Shown in pieces: positions 1-7,775 of a stretch of 37,824 bases of DNA (positions are counted from its first letter, which is position 1; each line of letters begins with the position of its first letter). Both the position numbers and the translations under genes were made by a program. The DNA comes from Alphaproteobacteria bacterium (lineage in GTDB: Bacteria; Pseudomonadota; Alphaproteobacteria; Reyranellales; Reyranellaceae). Location of the stretch: the NCBI GenBank assembly GCA_947474005.1, contig CANJHI010000033.1, positions 1-37,824 of the forward strand, in the 5' to 3' direction. The notes under the pieces were generated by a model, which was not told where the DNA came from, made no database searches, and saw only the letters and a list, made by a program, of their open reading frames with translations.

Positions 1-44
1 AGGACCTGGACGGAACGGCCGGTGCTGTCTTTAGCGAGCGCCAT
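1..44 (-). CDS. 5' end of an unknown gene, cut by window edge
   Basis: An ATG at 42-44 on the minus strand overlaps the TGA of the preceding gene in an ATGA junction. It opens a frame reading MALAKDSTGRSVQV before leaving the window. The overlap with the 117-residue gene argues for a real, translationally coupled gene of the same small block. Nothing can be said about function from 14 residues. Confidence 0.4.
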   Translation of the reverse strand, partial: MALAKDSTGRSVQV

Positions 45-397
45 CAGTGGATCTCCACGATGTCGACATTCACCGTGGCCGTCTCGGCGAATACGGAAAT
101 CTTGGTGGCTTTGAACTTCGTGCCATCGGCCTTTACGCCGAGCAACGAGAAGTACATCCACCCATCGTCGTTCGTGAGGCCCAGGTCCGCGACCGTCGCC
201 GCGGTGGCATCGTCGACAAACTGGACATGACCGATGCCCGTCCCCACCGAGCGGACGCGGACGCCGATCCCTACGGCGCGCGGCGAGAAGGCGGCCGACA
301 GGGAAGCGCTACCAGAAGTCGGCGCCAGGCGCTGCAGGGTTCCGGGAACCGGCTGCGCGACCTGGAGGAAATTACCGTTGGCGTCGGCGGGAAGCAT
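44..397 (-). CDS. hypothetical beta-rich small protein, possibly phage-structural-like
   Basis: This is a 117-residue protein starting MLPADANGNF. It has no signal peptide or membrane segment. The composition is rich in Gly, Ala, Val, Thr and Ser with alternating hydrophobic residues, suggesting an all-beta structural protein. Its ATG lies three bases after the stop of an upstream frame (401-403), and its TGA overlaps the ATG of the next frame, so it sits in a very compact block typical of virion-type or secretion-type modules. I do not recognise the family. The assignment to phage-like structure rests only on packing, size and composition. Confidence 0.5.
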   Translation of the reverse strand: MLPADANGNFLQVAQPVPGTLQRLAPTSGSASLSAAFSPRAVGIGVRVRSVGTGIGHVQFVDDATAATVADLGLTNDDGWMYFSLLGVKADGTKFKATKISVFAETATVNVDIVEIH

Positions 398-400
398 CGA

Positions 401-544
401 TCAGTTCACCGCTCGCGAAGGCCAGCTGTAAGTGCGCAGGCCTTCGCCCACCTGGACGCTGGTTGCCCAGTGCGTGTCGTTGCCGTCCAGGAATACCTGG
501 AGCTGAACGGCGCTCTCCGGAGCCTCGCCCCAGGTGCGCACGAT
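401..544 (-). pseudogene. C-terminal fragment of an unknown gene, cut at a junction
   Basis: The minus frame ending at the TGA 401-403 encodes a plausible C-terminus (IVRTWGEAPESAVQLQVFLD and onward to PSRAVN). This stretch has Trp-, Asp- and Gly-rich beta-type composition like the next gene, only three bases away. Upstream of about 544 the minus frame runs into the antisense of a glutathione S-transferase, so the natural N-terminal part is missing. A chance ATG at 546-548 would give a 48-residue product. I read it as the tail of a larger gene severed by a rearrangement or an assembly join. The exact breakpoint is uncertain by several bases. Confidence 0.45.
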
Positions 545-1198
545 CATCACCTGAACAACTCGCGCTCGCAACGCATCCTGTGGATGCTGGAAGAACTCGG
601 CGTGCCGTACGAGATCAAGCGCTACGAGCGCGAACCCTCGATGCAGGCGCCGGCCTCGCTCCGCGCCGTGCATCCGCTGGGCAAGTCGCCGGTGATCACC
701 GACGGCGACAAGACGCTGGCTGAATCCGGCGCCATCCTGGAATACCTGGCCGAGACCTACGGCGGCGGGAAGTTCGCGCCGGCCGCCGGTACGCCGGAGC
801 GGCTGCACTACACCTACTTCATGCACTACGCCGAAGGCTCGCTGATGCCGCTGCTGTTCATGAAGCTGGTGTTCGGCAAGCTGCCCGCACGCGTGCCCTT
901 CTTCATGCGGCCGGTCGCCCGCGCGATCGCCAAGGGCGCCGACAAGACCCTGCTCGGCCCGCAGATCACCAACCATTTCGCCTTCCTCGAAGGCGAACTC
1001 AAAAAGCGCGCCTGGTTCGCGGGCGCCGATTTCTCGGCCGCCGACGTCCAGATGAGCTTCCCGCTTGAGGCGGCGGCCGCCCGTTCGCCGATTTTCGCCC
1101 AGTTGCCCAAGCTGAAAGCCTTCGTCGACCGCATCCAGGCGCGGCCGGCCTATAAGCGCGCGGTCGAAAAGGGCGGCGCCTACGAGGTTCTGAAATAG
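545..1198 (+). CDS. glutathione S-transferase, N-terminus truncated
   Basis: The protein matches the GST fold from the first beta strand onward: HHLNNSRSQRILWMLEELG, then the glutathione-binding segment (HPLGKSPVITDG, ESGAI) and an all-helical C-terminal domain ending AYKRAVEKGGAYEVLK. Such enzymes conjugate or reduce substrates with glutathione in the cytosol. Homologues normally open with Met plus three or four residues before the first His. Here no ATG is present at that place. The codons upstream (GAHD) come from different DNA. The nearest in-frame alternative start is a GTG at 470, without a clear ribosome binding site. The coordinate given is where homology begins. The catalytic domain is otherwise full length, so the gene is either 5'-truncated or expressed from an adopted start. 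Confidence 0.75.
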   Translation, partial: HHLNNSRSQRILWMLEELGVPYEIKRYEREPSMQAPASLRAVHPLGKSPVITDGDKTLAESGAILEYLAETYGGGKFAPAAGTPERLHYTYFMHYAEGSLMPLLFMKLVFGKLPARVPFFMRPVARAIAKGADKTLLGPQITNHFAFLEGELKKRAWFAGADFSAADVQMSFPLEAAAARSPIFAQLPKLKAFVDRIQARPAYKRAVEKGGAYEVLK

Positions 1199-1267
1199 AC
1201 GACGATCTCGACCGGACATGCTAGGTCCGGTCCAAATCAGCGAATTGTCTTTCCAAGGAGCGAAACG

Positions 1268-2269
1268 ATGGCCCTTCCGGCCCTGCTGCGCGACAACCTG
1301 TCGATCCCCGTGGTCGGCGCGCCCCTCTTCATCGTGTCCAACCCGGATCTGGTGATCGAGCAGTGCAAGGCCGGCATCGTCGGCGCCTTTCCGGCACTGA
1401 ACGCGCGGCCCAAGGAACTGCTCGAGGAGTGGCTGAAGCGCATCACCTCGGAGCTGGCCGAATACAAGGCCAAGCATCCGACCAAGAAGGTGGCGCCGTT
1501 CGCGGTCAACCAGATCGTGCACAGCTCGAACGACCGGCTGCAGCACGACATCGACCTCTGCGAGAAGTACAAGGTGCCGATCCAGATCACCTCGCTGCGC
1601 GCGCCCGACGACGTGGTGAAATCGGCCCACCGTTACGGCTGCCTGGTGTTCCATGACGTCACCAACGTGAAGCACGCCAAGCGCGCGCTGCAAGCCGGCG
1701 TCGACGGCCTCATCCTGGTCTGCGCCGGGGCCGGCGGGCATGCCGGCGCCCTGTCGCCTTTCGCCCTGGTCCCGGAAGTGCGCCAGTTCTACGACGGCTG
1801 CATCCTGCTTTCCGGTTCGATCTCCAACGGCGCCTCGGTGCTGGCAGCACAGGCGATGGGGGCCGACCTTGCCTATCTCGGCACCCGCTTCACCGCCAGC
1901 AAGGAAGGCAACGCGACCGATGCCAACAAGCAGTGCATCATCGATTCATCGGGCGAGGAGATCGTCTACACCAACCTCTTCACCGGCGTGCACGGCAACT
2001 ATCTGAAGCGCAGCGTCGCGGCCTCGGGCCTCGACCCCGACGCGCTGCCGGAAGCCGACAAGAGCAAGATGAACTTCGGCTCGGGCGGCAACTCCAAGGC
2101 CAAGGCGTGGCGCGACATCTGGGGCGCGGGCCAGGGCGTCGGCCAGATCTTCGATGCCCCGCCGGCAGCCGAGATCGTGGCCCGGCTGAAAGCCGAGTAC
2201 GAGGCTGCGAGGGCGGCGCTGTTCGCCGGCGAGACGGTGCCGACGCGGTTCAAGCAGGCGGCAGAATAG
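1268..2269 (+). CDS. nitronate monooxygenase (2-nitropropane dioxygenase family)
   Basis: This 333-residue protein is a flavin-dependent TIM-barrel enzyme of the NPD/NMO family, which oxidises alkyl nitronates such as propionate 3-nitronate. Visible marks are the N-terminal PVVGAPLFIVS segment, the glycine-rich CAGAGGHAG at about 152-160 carrying the His (158) that usually acts in catalysis, and the phosphate-binding GSISNGASVLAAQAMGAD with GTRFTAS later. An AAGGAG at 1255-1260 lies seven bases before the ATG. The length is normal for the shorter bacterial enzymes of this family. It stands alone, followed by a large inverted repeat, so it is probably monocistronic. The substrate may not be a nitronate, since many members are uncharacterised. 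Confidence 0.88.
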   Translation: MALPALLRDNLSIPVVGAPLFIVSNPDLVIEQCKAGIVGAFPALNARPKELLEEWLKRITSELAEYKAKHPTKKVAPFAVNQIVHSSNDRLQHDIDLCEKYKVPIQITSLRAPDDVVKSAHRYGCLVFHDVTNVKHAKRALQAGVDGLILVCAGAGGHAGALSPFALVPEVRQFYDGCILLSGSISNGASVLAAQAMGADLAYLGTRFTASKEGNATDANKQCIIDSSGEEIVYTNLFTGVHGNYLKRSVAASGLDPDALPEADKSKMNFGSGGNSKAKAWRDIWGAGQGVGQIFDAPPAAEIVARLKAEYEAARAALFAGETVPTRFKQAAE

Positions 2270-2270
2270 T

Positions 2271-2337
2271 CATTGGAGCGCGCCACTCCAGTGGCGCATC
2301 ATGAGCTTGAGCGCCACTGGAGTGGCGCGCTCCAATG
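2271..2337. repeat. 27-bp perfect inverted repeat with 13-nt loop (REP-like)
   Basis: Positions 2271-2297 and 2311-2337 are exact reverse complements of each other, separated by 13 bases. Each arm also contains its own near-palindrome (GCGCCACT-CC-AGTGGCGC), so the element can fold as one long cruciform or as two short hairpins. This architecture resembles REP/BIME palindromic elements. It lies two bases after the stop of the nitronate monooxygenase and ten bases before the DedA start. There is no T-tract, so it is not a classical intrinsic terminator, though it could stabilise or end the upstream mRNA. Confidence 0.85.
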
Positions 2338-2347
2338 AAGGCCCTCT

Positions 2348-2929
2348 ATGATTCGCAGCCTTTATGACTGGGTGATCCGGCTCGCCGGTCACCCCCGCGC
2401 CATCCCCGCCCTGGGCGTGGTGTCGTTCCTGGAAAGCTCGTTCTTTCCCATTCCGCCCGACGTGATGCTGATCCCGATGGTGCTGGCCAATCGCGCCAAG
2501 GCCTTCCGCATCGCCTTGGTCTGCACCGTCTGCTCCGTCCTGGGCGGCCTGCTGGGCTACGCCATCGGCTACTATTTCTTCGAGACGATCGGCGAATGGG
2601 TGGTGCGGACCTATGGCCTGCAGGCGGGCCTGGAGAAGTTCCGCGCCGGTTTCCAGGAATGGGGGATCTGGATCATCCTGATCAAGGGCCTGACGCCCAT
2701 TCCCTACAAGCTGGTAACCATCGCCTCGGGCGCCGCGCACTTCGATCTCTTCACCTTCATGTGGGCGTCCATCGTGACGCGTGGCATCCGCTTCTTCCTC
2801 GTGGCAGCCTTGCTATGGAAGTTCGGCGAGCCGATCCGCGCCTTCATCGAAAAGCGGCTGACCTTGCTCACCTGGCTGTTCCTGATCACCCTGGTCGGCG
2901 GCTTCTTCGCCTTCCGCTATCTGTTCTGA
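2348..2929 (+). CDS. DedA/YqaA-family inner membrane protein
   Basis: This 193-residue integral membrane protein belongs to the VTT/DedA superfamily (YqaA type), linked to lipid scrambling or transport and envelope homeostasis. It shows the early amphipathic segment with the conserved SFLESSFFPIPPDVMLIPM signature at about 26-44, a Gly-rich helix (LGGLLGYAIGYYFF), the GLTPIPYKLVTIASG motif near 118-132 and the Arg-containing TRGIRFFLVAALLW helix. The Pro and Glu residues in the first motif match those conserved in the family. The ATG follows the large inverted repeat by ten bases and has no strong ribosome binding site. The next gene begins eight bases after its stop, suggesting a short operon. 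Confidence 0.88.
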   Translation: MIRSLYDWVIRLAGHPRAIPALGVVSFLESSFFPIPPDVMLIPMVLANRAKAFRIALVCTVCSVLGGLLGYAIGYYFFETIGEWVVRTYGLQAGLEKFRAGFQEWGIWIILIKGLTPIPYKLVTIASGAAHFDLFTFMWASIVTRGIRFFLVAALLWKFGEPIRAFIEKRLTLLTWLFLITLVGGFFAFRYLF

Positions 2930-2937
2930 GGCAACCC

Positions 2938-3339
2938 ATGCCAAAGAGCCTTTTAGGAAAATGCCTCTGCGGCGCCGTTCACTACGCCGTAGCAGATGAA
3001 TTCGTCTACGCCATGAACTGCCACTGCTCGAAATGCCGACGTATGACCGGGTCGGCCTTCAAGCCGATGGCCGGCATCGAGCGTAACAAGCTTGTCCTGA
3101 CCGAAGGCCAGGACAAGCTCCTGATCTATGGCAATGAGCTTCGCAACAATACGCGGTGCAAGCTGTGCGGTTCGCTGCTCTATTCGGTGGTGCGCGACGG
3201 CGCCTGGGTCCATGTCACCATGGGCACCCTGGTCGACAGCCCCACCATCCGCCCGACCCACCATATCTTCGTGGGCTCCCGGGCGCCGTGGTTCACCATC
3301 ACCGACGACCTGCCGCAATACGAAGAGTTCGCGCCCTGA
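2938..3339 (+). CDS. GFA-family zinc-binding protein
   Basis: This 133-residue protein belongs to the glutathione-dependent formaldehyde-activating (GFA/CENP-V) family. It carries the diagnostic cysteines for two zinc sites: C9 and C11 in GKCLCGAV, C28, C30 and C33 in NCHCSKCRR, and C74 and C77 in RCKLCGSLL. The domain occupies the whole protein. The founding member was reported to speed the condensation of glutathione and formaldehyde, but that activity is disputed and most homologues have no known substrate. It starts eight bases after the DedA-type gene and is probably co-transcribed with it. Confidence 0.88.
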   Translation: MPKSLLGKCLCGAVHYAVADEFVYAMNCHCSKCRRMTGSAFKPMAGIERNKLVLTEGQDKLLIYGNELRNNTRCKLCGSLLYSVVRDGAWVHVTMGTLVDSPTIRPTHHIFVGSRAPWFTITDDLPQYEEFAP

Positions 3340-3401
3340 GATTTCGCACCCTGAGACATCGCGCCCTCCTCGTGCCACAGAGGTTGCGCTAGGATGAGAC
3401 C

Positions 3402-3902
3402 ATGAGTTCCACGGCCCTCCCCGTCCCCAGCAAGCTCGGCCTGCTGGCAGCCCTTGGCAGCGGCGCGCTGCTGGGCGGTGCCTTGTACTTCCAATATGTC
3501 GTCGGGCTGGCACCCTGCGAGATGTGCCACTGGCAGCGCTGGCCGCATATCGCCGCCATCGCGGCCGGCCTGCTGGCCTTCGCCTCCTTCGCCCGGCCGC
3601 GCCTCGCGATGACCTTCACCCTTCTGGCGATCGCGGCGCTGGCCGTCACCTCGGCGATCGGCGTCTTCCATGCCGGCGTCGAACTTCACTGGTGGCAGGG
3701 CCCGCAGACCTGTTCGGGCACCATCCCGCGCGGCCTGTCGGCGCACGAGCTCAAGAAGTACCTGTTCGGCGCCAGGATGGTGCGCTGCGACGACATCGTC
3801 TGGTCGCTGTGGGGCATCTCCATGGCCGGCTGGAACGCGATCCTGTCGGGCGCGCTCGCCCTGGCACTGGCCTCGGGCATCGCCACAGGTGCCCGTAGAT
3901 GA
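3402..3902 (+). CDS. disulfide bond formation protein DsbB family
   Basis: This 166-residue four-helix inner membrane protein reoxidises a DsbA-type thiol oxidase and passes electrons to ubiquinone. The first periplasmic redox pair is C39 and C42 in the APCEMCHWQRWP motif, whose following Arg is typical for quinone interaction. The second pair is C104 (PQTCSG) and C129 (RCDD), separated by a periplasmic loop of the short type seen in alphaproteobacteria. Helices lie at about 13-32, 48-64, 68-90 and 135-160. The ATG at 3402 follows a 62-base gap. The stop is 13 bases before COQ7, whose product serves the same ubiquinone pool. Confidence 0.92.
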   Translation: MSSTALPVPSKLGLLAALGSGALLGGALYFQYVVGLAPCEMCHWQRWPHIAAIAAGLLAFASFARPRLAMTFTLLAIAALAVTSAIGVFHAGVELHWWQGPQTCSGTIPRGLSAHELKKYLFGARMVRCDDIVWSLWGISMAGWNAILSGALALALASGIATGARR

Positions 3903-3915
3903 CGGCGGCCCGCAC

Positions 3916-4479
3916 ATGAAGACTGCTCAGAACCGCAATCCCGGCGATCCGGACGCCCGCGCCTTCGTCGAGCGCACCATCCGCGTCGACCAGGCGGGCG
4001 AATTCGGCGCCGTGCGCATCTACGAGGGCCAGCTCGCAGCCCTTCGCTGGACAGGACGCGGCCATTCCGACGCCAGCCGCAAGATTGCCGCCATGGCGCA
4101 GGCCGAGCGCCGCCACAACAAGGAGTTCGACCGCCTGCTGGCAGCGCGCCGGGTGCGGCCGACGATCCTGTCGCCGCTGTGGAGCGTGGCGGGCTTTGCG
4201 CTCGGTGCTGCCACGGCGCTGATGGGCGACAAGGCCGCGATGGCCTGCACGGTTGCGGTCGAGGAAACCATCGACGAGCACTATGCCGGCCAGGCGGCAG
4301 CGCTGGGCGACGACGAGGCCGAGCTGCGCACCACCATCGAGACGTTCCGCGCCGAGGAGATCGAGCACAAGGACGAGGCACTGGCCTCGGGCGCCGAACA
4401 AGCGGTGGCCTACGGGCCGCTGACCGCTGCCATCAAGGCCGGTTCGAAGCTCGCAATCTGGCTGTCGACAAGGATCTAA
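3916..4479 (+). CDS. coq7: COQ7, demethoxyubiquinone hydroxylase
   Basis: This 187-residue di-iron monooxygenase performs the C6 hydroxylation of demethoxyubiquinone late in ubiquinone synthesis, at the membrane. The carboxylate-bridged iron site is visible: E29 in QAGEFGAVRIYEGQ, E64-x-x-H67 in AERRHNKEF, a Glu within VEETIDEHY (116-122), and E148-x-x-H151 in AEEIEHKDEA. Length and order match bacterial COQ7. The ATG at 3916 is preferred because an upstream ATG at 3899 meets a stop within six codons. It is probably transcribed with dsbB, an arrangement that links quinone synthesis to a quinone-using redox enzyme. Confidence 0.93.
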   Translation: MKTAQNRNPGDPDARAFVERTIRVDQAGEFGAVRIYEGQLAALRWTGRGHSDASRKIAAMAQAERRHNKEFDRLLAARRVRPTILSPLWSVAGFALGAATALMGDKAAMACTVAVEETIDEHYAGQAAALGDDEAELRTTIETFRAEEIEHKDEALASGAEQAVAYGPLTAAIKAGSKLAIWLSTRI

Positions 4480-4511
4480 CGTCGTCTGAAACCTGAAGCG
4501 TGTGGGCTCTC

Positions 4512-4556
4512 GCGCCTGTGAAGGCGCTGCCGCCCACCAGCGCGCTCACGCGCGCT
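4512..4556. terminator. two tandem hairpins between convergent genes
   Basis: A stem GCGCCT/AGGCGC with a GTGA loop (4512-4527) is followed by a stem AGCGCGC/GCGCGCT with a TCAC loop (4539-4556). They separate the COQ7 stop from the HNH stop on the other strand, and the second overlaps that stop codon. Neither has a U-tract. A bidirectional role in ending transcripts is plausible from position only. Confidence 0.3.
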
Positions 4557-5118
4557 AATTCTGATCCAGCTCGCTGTCCCAATAGAGAAAGTCGCGCCAG
4601 CTCTCGTGCAGGTAGCCGGGCGGGAAGGCGCGGCCGTTTTCCTGCAACAGCTGCGTCGTCGGTTCATCCGGCGCGCGCTGCAGCCGCATGGCGCTCTCGT
4701 GCAGCAGGCGATTGCCCTTGAGCAGGTTGCACGGGCTGCAGGCGGTGACGACGTTGCTCCAGCTCGTGCGGCCGCCGCGCGACTTGGGCACGACGTGGTC
4801 GAAGGTAAGGACGTTGGTGGCGAAGTCGCCGCCGCAATACTGGCAATGGAAGCGATCGCGCAGGAAGACGTTGAACCGCGTGAAGGCCGGCCGGCGCGCC
4901 GCCGGCACGTATTCCTTGAGCGCAATGACGCTGGGCAGCCGCATCTCGAAGGACGGGCTGTGGATCTTGCGCTCGTATTCGGAGATCACGCTGACACGAT
5001 CGAGGAACACTGCCTTGACGGTGTCCTGCCACGACCAGATCGACAGTGGAAAATACGAAAGGGGCCGAAAATCGGCATTGAGTACCAGCGCGTGGCAGGA
5101 CTCAAGGCCCGGCGTCAC
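4555..5118 (-). CDS. HNH endonuclease
   Basis: This 187-residue protein has a C-terminal HNH nuclease fold. Zinc-type cysteines are C92 and C95 (FHCQYCGG) and C127 and C130 (ACSPCNLLKG). The catalytic beta-beta-alpha motif includes D107-H108 (LTFDHVVPKSRGG) and N131. The N-terminal part (ALVLNADFRPLSYFPLSIW, then a VISEYERKIHSPS region) is the conserved lead-in of a family widespread in alphaproteobacteria as a single-copy chromosomal gene, distinct from phage or homing HNH genes. Start is a GTG at 5118, since no better ATG precedes the conserved region. The biological role of this clade is not known to me. Repair or defence would be guesses. Confidence 0.88.
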   Translation of the reverse strand: MTPGLESCHALVLNADFRPLSYFPLSIWSWQDTVKAVFLDRVSVISEYERKIHSPSFEMRLPSVIALKEYVPAARRPAFTRFNVFLRDRFHCQYCGGDFATNVLTFDHVVPKSRGGRTSWSNVVTACSPCNLLKGNRLLHESAMRLQRAPDEPTTQLLQENGRAFPPGYLHESWRDFLYWDSELDQN

Positions 5119-5229
5119 GGCTAGGCTCGCCGCCGTTGGCAGGTACTACTCGGAAAATCGATCCGGTCCAACATGCCGTGCATTGTGGCCAAGGTTTTGC
5201 GGAAACACAATATGTCGGGGCGACGGTCA

Positions 5230-5257
5230 TCGACATGCCATGGAAGCATAATATAGT
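5230..5257 (+). promoter_or_regulatory. candidate sigma70-type promoter for the serine hydrolase
   Basis: TCGACA (5230-5235) and TATAGT (5252-5257) are separated by 16 bases. Each differs from the TTGACA/TATAAT consensus at one position. The predicted transcript would begin near 5264, giving a short leader before the GGGAGG ribosome binding site at 5278-5283 and the ATG at 5290. The stretch is noticeably more AT-rich than its surroundings. Confidence 0.45.
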
Positions 5258-5289
5258 CGTCGCCTGCAGGAACCTTTGGGGAGGAACCC

Positions 5290-6450
5290 ATGGACACGAC
5301 CATCCGCACCGAGCCGGTGACTGGATTTCCGCTGCCGTCGGCCGACCTCGAGTCCCTGGGCATCCGCCGCGGGCAGATCGACCGCCTGATCGCGCTGATC
5401 GAGCGGCATATCGCCGAAGGCCGCTATCCTGGCTGCCAGATCGCCCTCGCACGCCATGGCAAGCTCGGCCTGTTCAAGAGTTTCGGCAATGCCGCGGTCA
5501 GCCCGGCACCGCGTGCCGCGGCCGACGACACGCTGTGGCTGCTCTATTCCAACACCAAGGTCGTGACTGCCGTGGCCCTGTGGGCGTTGGCCGAGCAGGG
5601 CCTGTTCTCGTTCTCCGACAGGATCGCCGACCATGTGCCGGAGTTCGCCAGGAACGCCAAGGGCAACATCACGGTGCTGCAGGTGATCACCCATCAGGCG
5701 GGCTACCCCAATGCGGTTGTCGGCCCCGACGCCTGGGCCGATCACAAGCGGCTGCGCGAGGTGGTCTGCGACTTCACGCTCGAATGGTCGCCGGGTAGCA
5801 AGGTCCACTATCATGGCCAGAGCGCGCACTGGACGCTGGGCGTGCTGATCGAGGCGCTGACCGGCAAGGATTTCCGCGACGTCATCCGCGAGACCGTCTG
5901 CGAGCGGCTGGGACTCGGCCGCGAACTCTTCGTCGGCCTGCCCGAGGGCGAGTTCGGCCGTGCCGCCGACATGCATGAGCCGCTGCCTTCTGGTGGTGGC
6001 TCACGGCCCCTCGCCGACAATAATTCCGCGGCGTGGCGCAAGAGCGGCGCGCCGGGCGCCGGCGGCTATGCCACGGCCCGCGCCATGGCCGCGCTCTACC
6101 AGATGATGCTGAACGGCGGCGAGCTTGCCGGCACGCGCCTCGTGTCGCCGCGCCTGCTGCAATACGCCATCCGCAACCACACCGGCGACCGGGTCGACGA
6201 GTTCATGGGTATGCCGATGCACCGCGGCCTCGGGCCCCACCTGCGCGGCACGACCGAGAACGTCCGCGGCCTCGGCGGTTTCGCCAGCCCGCGCGCCTTC
6301 GGCCACGGTGGCGTCGGCACCTCCTACTGCTGGGGCGACCCCGACTCGGGCGTGTCTTTCGCCTACATCACCAACAACCGCATCCCCGATCCCTGGCACA
6401 GCAAGCGCCTCGACCAGGTGGCGAACCTGGTGCACACCGCGATCGTCTGA
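5290..6450 (+). CDS. serine hydrolase, class C beta-lactamase/esterase family
   Basis: This 386-residue protein has the penicillin-binding-like serine hydrolase fold. The nucleophile motif S-x-x-K is S87-N-T-K90 (LLYSNTKVV). The second catalytic motif centres on Y174 (KVHYHGQSAH). The C-terminal HGG-type motif appears as GHGGVGTSYCWGDP. There is no signal peptide, so it is probably cytosolic and acts as an esterase or amidase rather than a periplasmic beta-lactamase. A strong GGGAGG lies seven bases before the ATG, behind a candidate promoter. It converges on the MFS gene with only eight bases between stops. Substrate unknown. Confidence 0.85.
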   Translation: MDTTIRTEPVTGFPLPSADLESLGIRRGQIDRLIALIERHIAEGRYPGCQIALARHGKLGLFKSFGNAAVSPAPRAAADDTLWLLYSNTKVVTAVALWALAEQGLFSFSDRIADHVPEFARNAKGNITVLQVITHQAGYPNAVVGPDAWADHKRLREVVCDFTLEWSPGSKVHYHGQSAHWTLGVLIEALTGKDFRDVIRETVCERLGLGRELFVGLPEGEFGRAADMHEPLPSGGGSRPLADNNSAAWRKSGAPGAGGYATARAMAALYQMMLNGGELAGTRLVSPRLLQYAIRNHTGDRVDEFMGMPMHRGLGPHLRGTTENVRGLGGFASPRAFGHGGVGTSYCWGDPDSGVSFAYITNNRIPDPWHSKRLDQVANLVHTAIV

Positions 6451-6458
6451 GGAATCGT

Positions 6459-7670
6459 CTACCGCCCGAGGCGCTCGCGGGCGCCGGCTTCGGAGCCGAG
6501 CGAGGCGGCGGCGACCACAAGCGCTGTCACCGACAGGACCAGAACTGCCGTGTAGTTGCCGGTGAGGTCATGCAGCACGCCGCCGATCCAGGCACCGAGA
6601 AAGCCGCCGACGCCCGAGCCGATGGTGATCAGGCCGTAGATGCGGCCGAAATGCGCGCCGCGGTAGCGGAGCGTTGCGAGGGTGGAAATCATCGGCCCGC
6701 GCGAGCCCATGCTGCCGCCGAACAGCAACACGTAGAGCCACAGCCACAGGTCGTCGCCCGGTCCGCGCACCATCGCCAGCGCACCGACGCCGGCGATCGA
6801 ACAGGCATAGGCCAGCAGGGCTGCGAGGCGCCGGCCACCGCGATCGGCGAGCCAGCTGAATCCCACCATTCCGAGTGGCGTCAGCAGGCCCGCGACCGCC
6901 AGCGCCCGCGCGGCATACGAGCCCTCGACGCCGTGTTCCAGCAGATAGACCATCGCCTGCGGTACCAGCGAGAAGATGCCGATCGATGTCAGCACGAACG
7001 ACGAGAAGAGCGCCCAGAACGGCCAGTCGCGCACCGCTTCGCCGACGGTCGGGCCGCGGTCGGCTGCAGCCCGCGCCCGCGCCAGCCCCGGCGCACCGCG
7101 TTCGATCCGCCCCCACGGCAGGAACAGCAGCACTGGCACGAACACGGCGCTCACCGCCGCAAACACCATGTAGGCGGTCCGCCAGCCTTCTGTCGCGATC
7201 AGGTGCTGCGCCAGCGGGAACGTCGCCATCGCGCCCACGCCCGACGCCGACCAGGCGACGGCCAGCGCCACGCCCAGCCGCCTTGACGGGAACCAGCGCC
7301 CGAGCAGCGACGCACTCAGCACGCCGGAAAGCGCGGCAGCACCGAAGCCCATCACGATCCCCAGTCCGAGATAGAGGTGCCAGAGCTCGGTGGCCTGCGA
7401 CGCGCTGGCCGTGGCAAGCGTCGCCGCGGTCACGCCGATGACCGTGAGGGCACGCAGGCCGAAGCGGTCGACGATCCAGCCGGCAATGGGGGCCGCGATG
7501 CCGCCTACCAGCAGGGCGAAGCTGTAGATCAGGGTGACCGAGCCACGATGGGCGTCGAAGGCCTGCTGCAGGGCCGGCACGAAGACCACGAAGGTATCGC
7601 TGATCGAGCGACTCGCGATGCCCAGGGCAAAACACAGCGCCACCAACGCCCACGGCATGATCGATCCCAT
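6459..7670 (-). CDS. MFS transporter, OFA/MCT-like
   Basis: This 403-residue, 12-helix major facilitator protein starts MGSIMPWALVALCFALG. Marks include the helix 2-3 loop motif (GWIVDRFGLRAL), the Arg-Trp segment LLGRWFPSRRLGVAL typical of the oxalate/formate-antiporter and monocarboxylate branch, and the second-half loop WLADRGGRRLAAL. A cytoplasmic loop of about 25 residues separates the halves. The ATG at 7670 has a GAGG about eight bases upstream. An in-frame ATG four codons later is possible. It diverges from the thioesterase-like gene across about 105 bases. The substrate is likely a small organic acid, inferred from the subfamily only. Confidence 0.85.
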   Translation of the reverse strand: MGSIMPWALVALCFALGIASRSISDTFVVFVPALQQAFDAHRGSVTLIYSFALLVGGIAAPIAGWIVDRFGLRALTVIGVTAATLATASASQATELWHLYLGLGIVMGFGAAALSGVLSASLLGRWFPSRRLGVALAVAWSASGVGAMATFPLAQHLIATEGWRTAYMVFAAVSAVFVPVLLFLPWGRIERGAPGLARARAAADRGPTVGEAVRDWPFWALFSSFVLTSIGIFSLVPQAMVYLLEHGVEGSYAARALAVAGLLTPLGMVGFSWLADRGGRRLAALLAYACSIAGVGALAMVRGPGDDLWLWLYVLLFGGSMGSRGPMISTLATLRYRGAHFGRIYGLITIGSGVGGFLGAWIGGVLHDLTGNYTAVLVLSVTALVVAAASLGSEAGARERLGR

Positions 7671-7765
7671 CGCCCCAACCTCGACGAGCGCCTGCCCCGG
7701 CGCAAGCCGCCTGATGGGCCAGCAGGCTTGCATTCCCCGCATGCGCGCGCCACGTTCCGCGCCGC

Positions 7766-7770
7766 GGAGG
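7766..7770 (+). promoter_or_regulatory. ribosome binding site fixing a GTG start
   Basis: GGAGG at 7766-7770 lies five bases before the GTG at 7776. No ATG occurs near the beginning of the conserved region of the downstream protein, so this site decides the start. Confidence 0.6.
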
Positions 7771-7775
7771 AACTG

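Noticed and set aside
401..1741. Long minus-strand open frame across the GST and nitronate monooxygenase genes
   Set aside because: Only its last 45-50 codons look like protein. The rest is Arg-, His- and Gly-rich antisense of two clear genes.
2271..2337. CRISPR repeat or classical intrinsic terminator
   Set aside because: There is only one repeat pair, no spacers, and no T-tract follows the stem.
6033..7286. Long plus-strand open frame over the serine hydrolase and MFS genes
   Set aside because: Its composition is typical of a GC-rich shadow frame, and it overlaps two well-supported genes in other frames.
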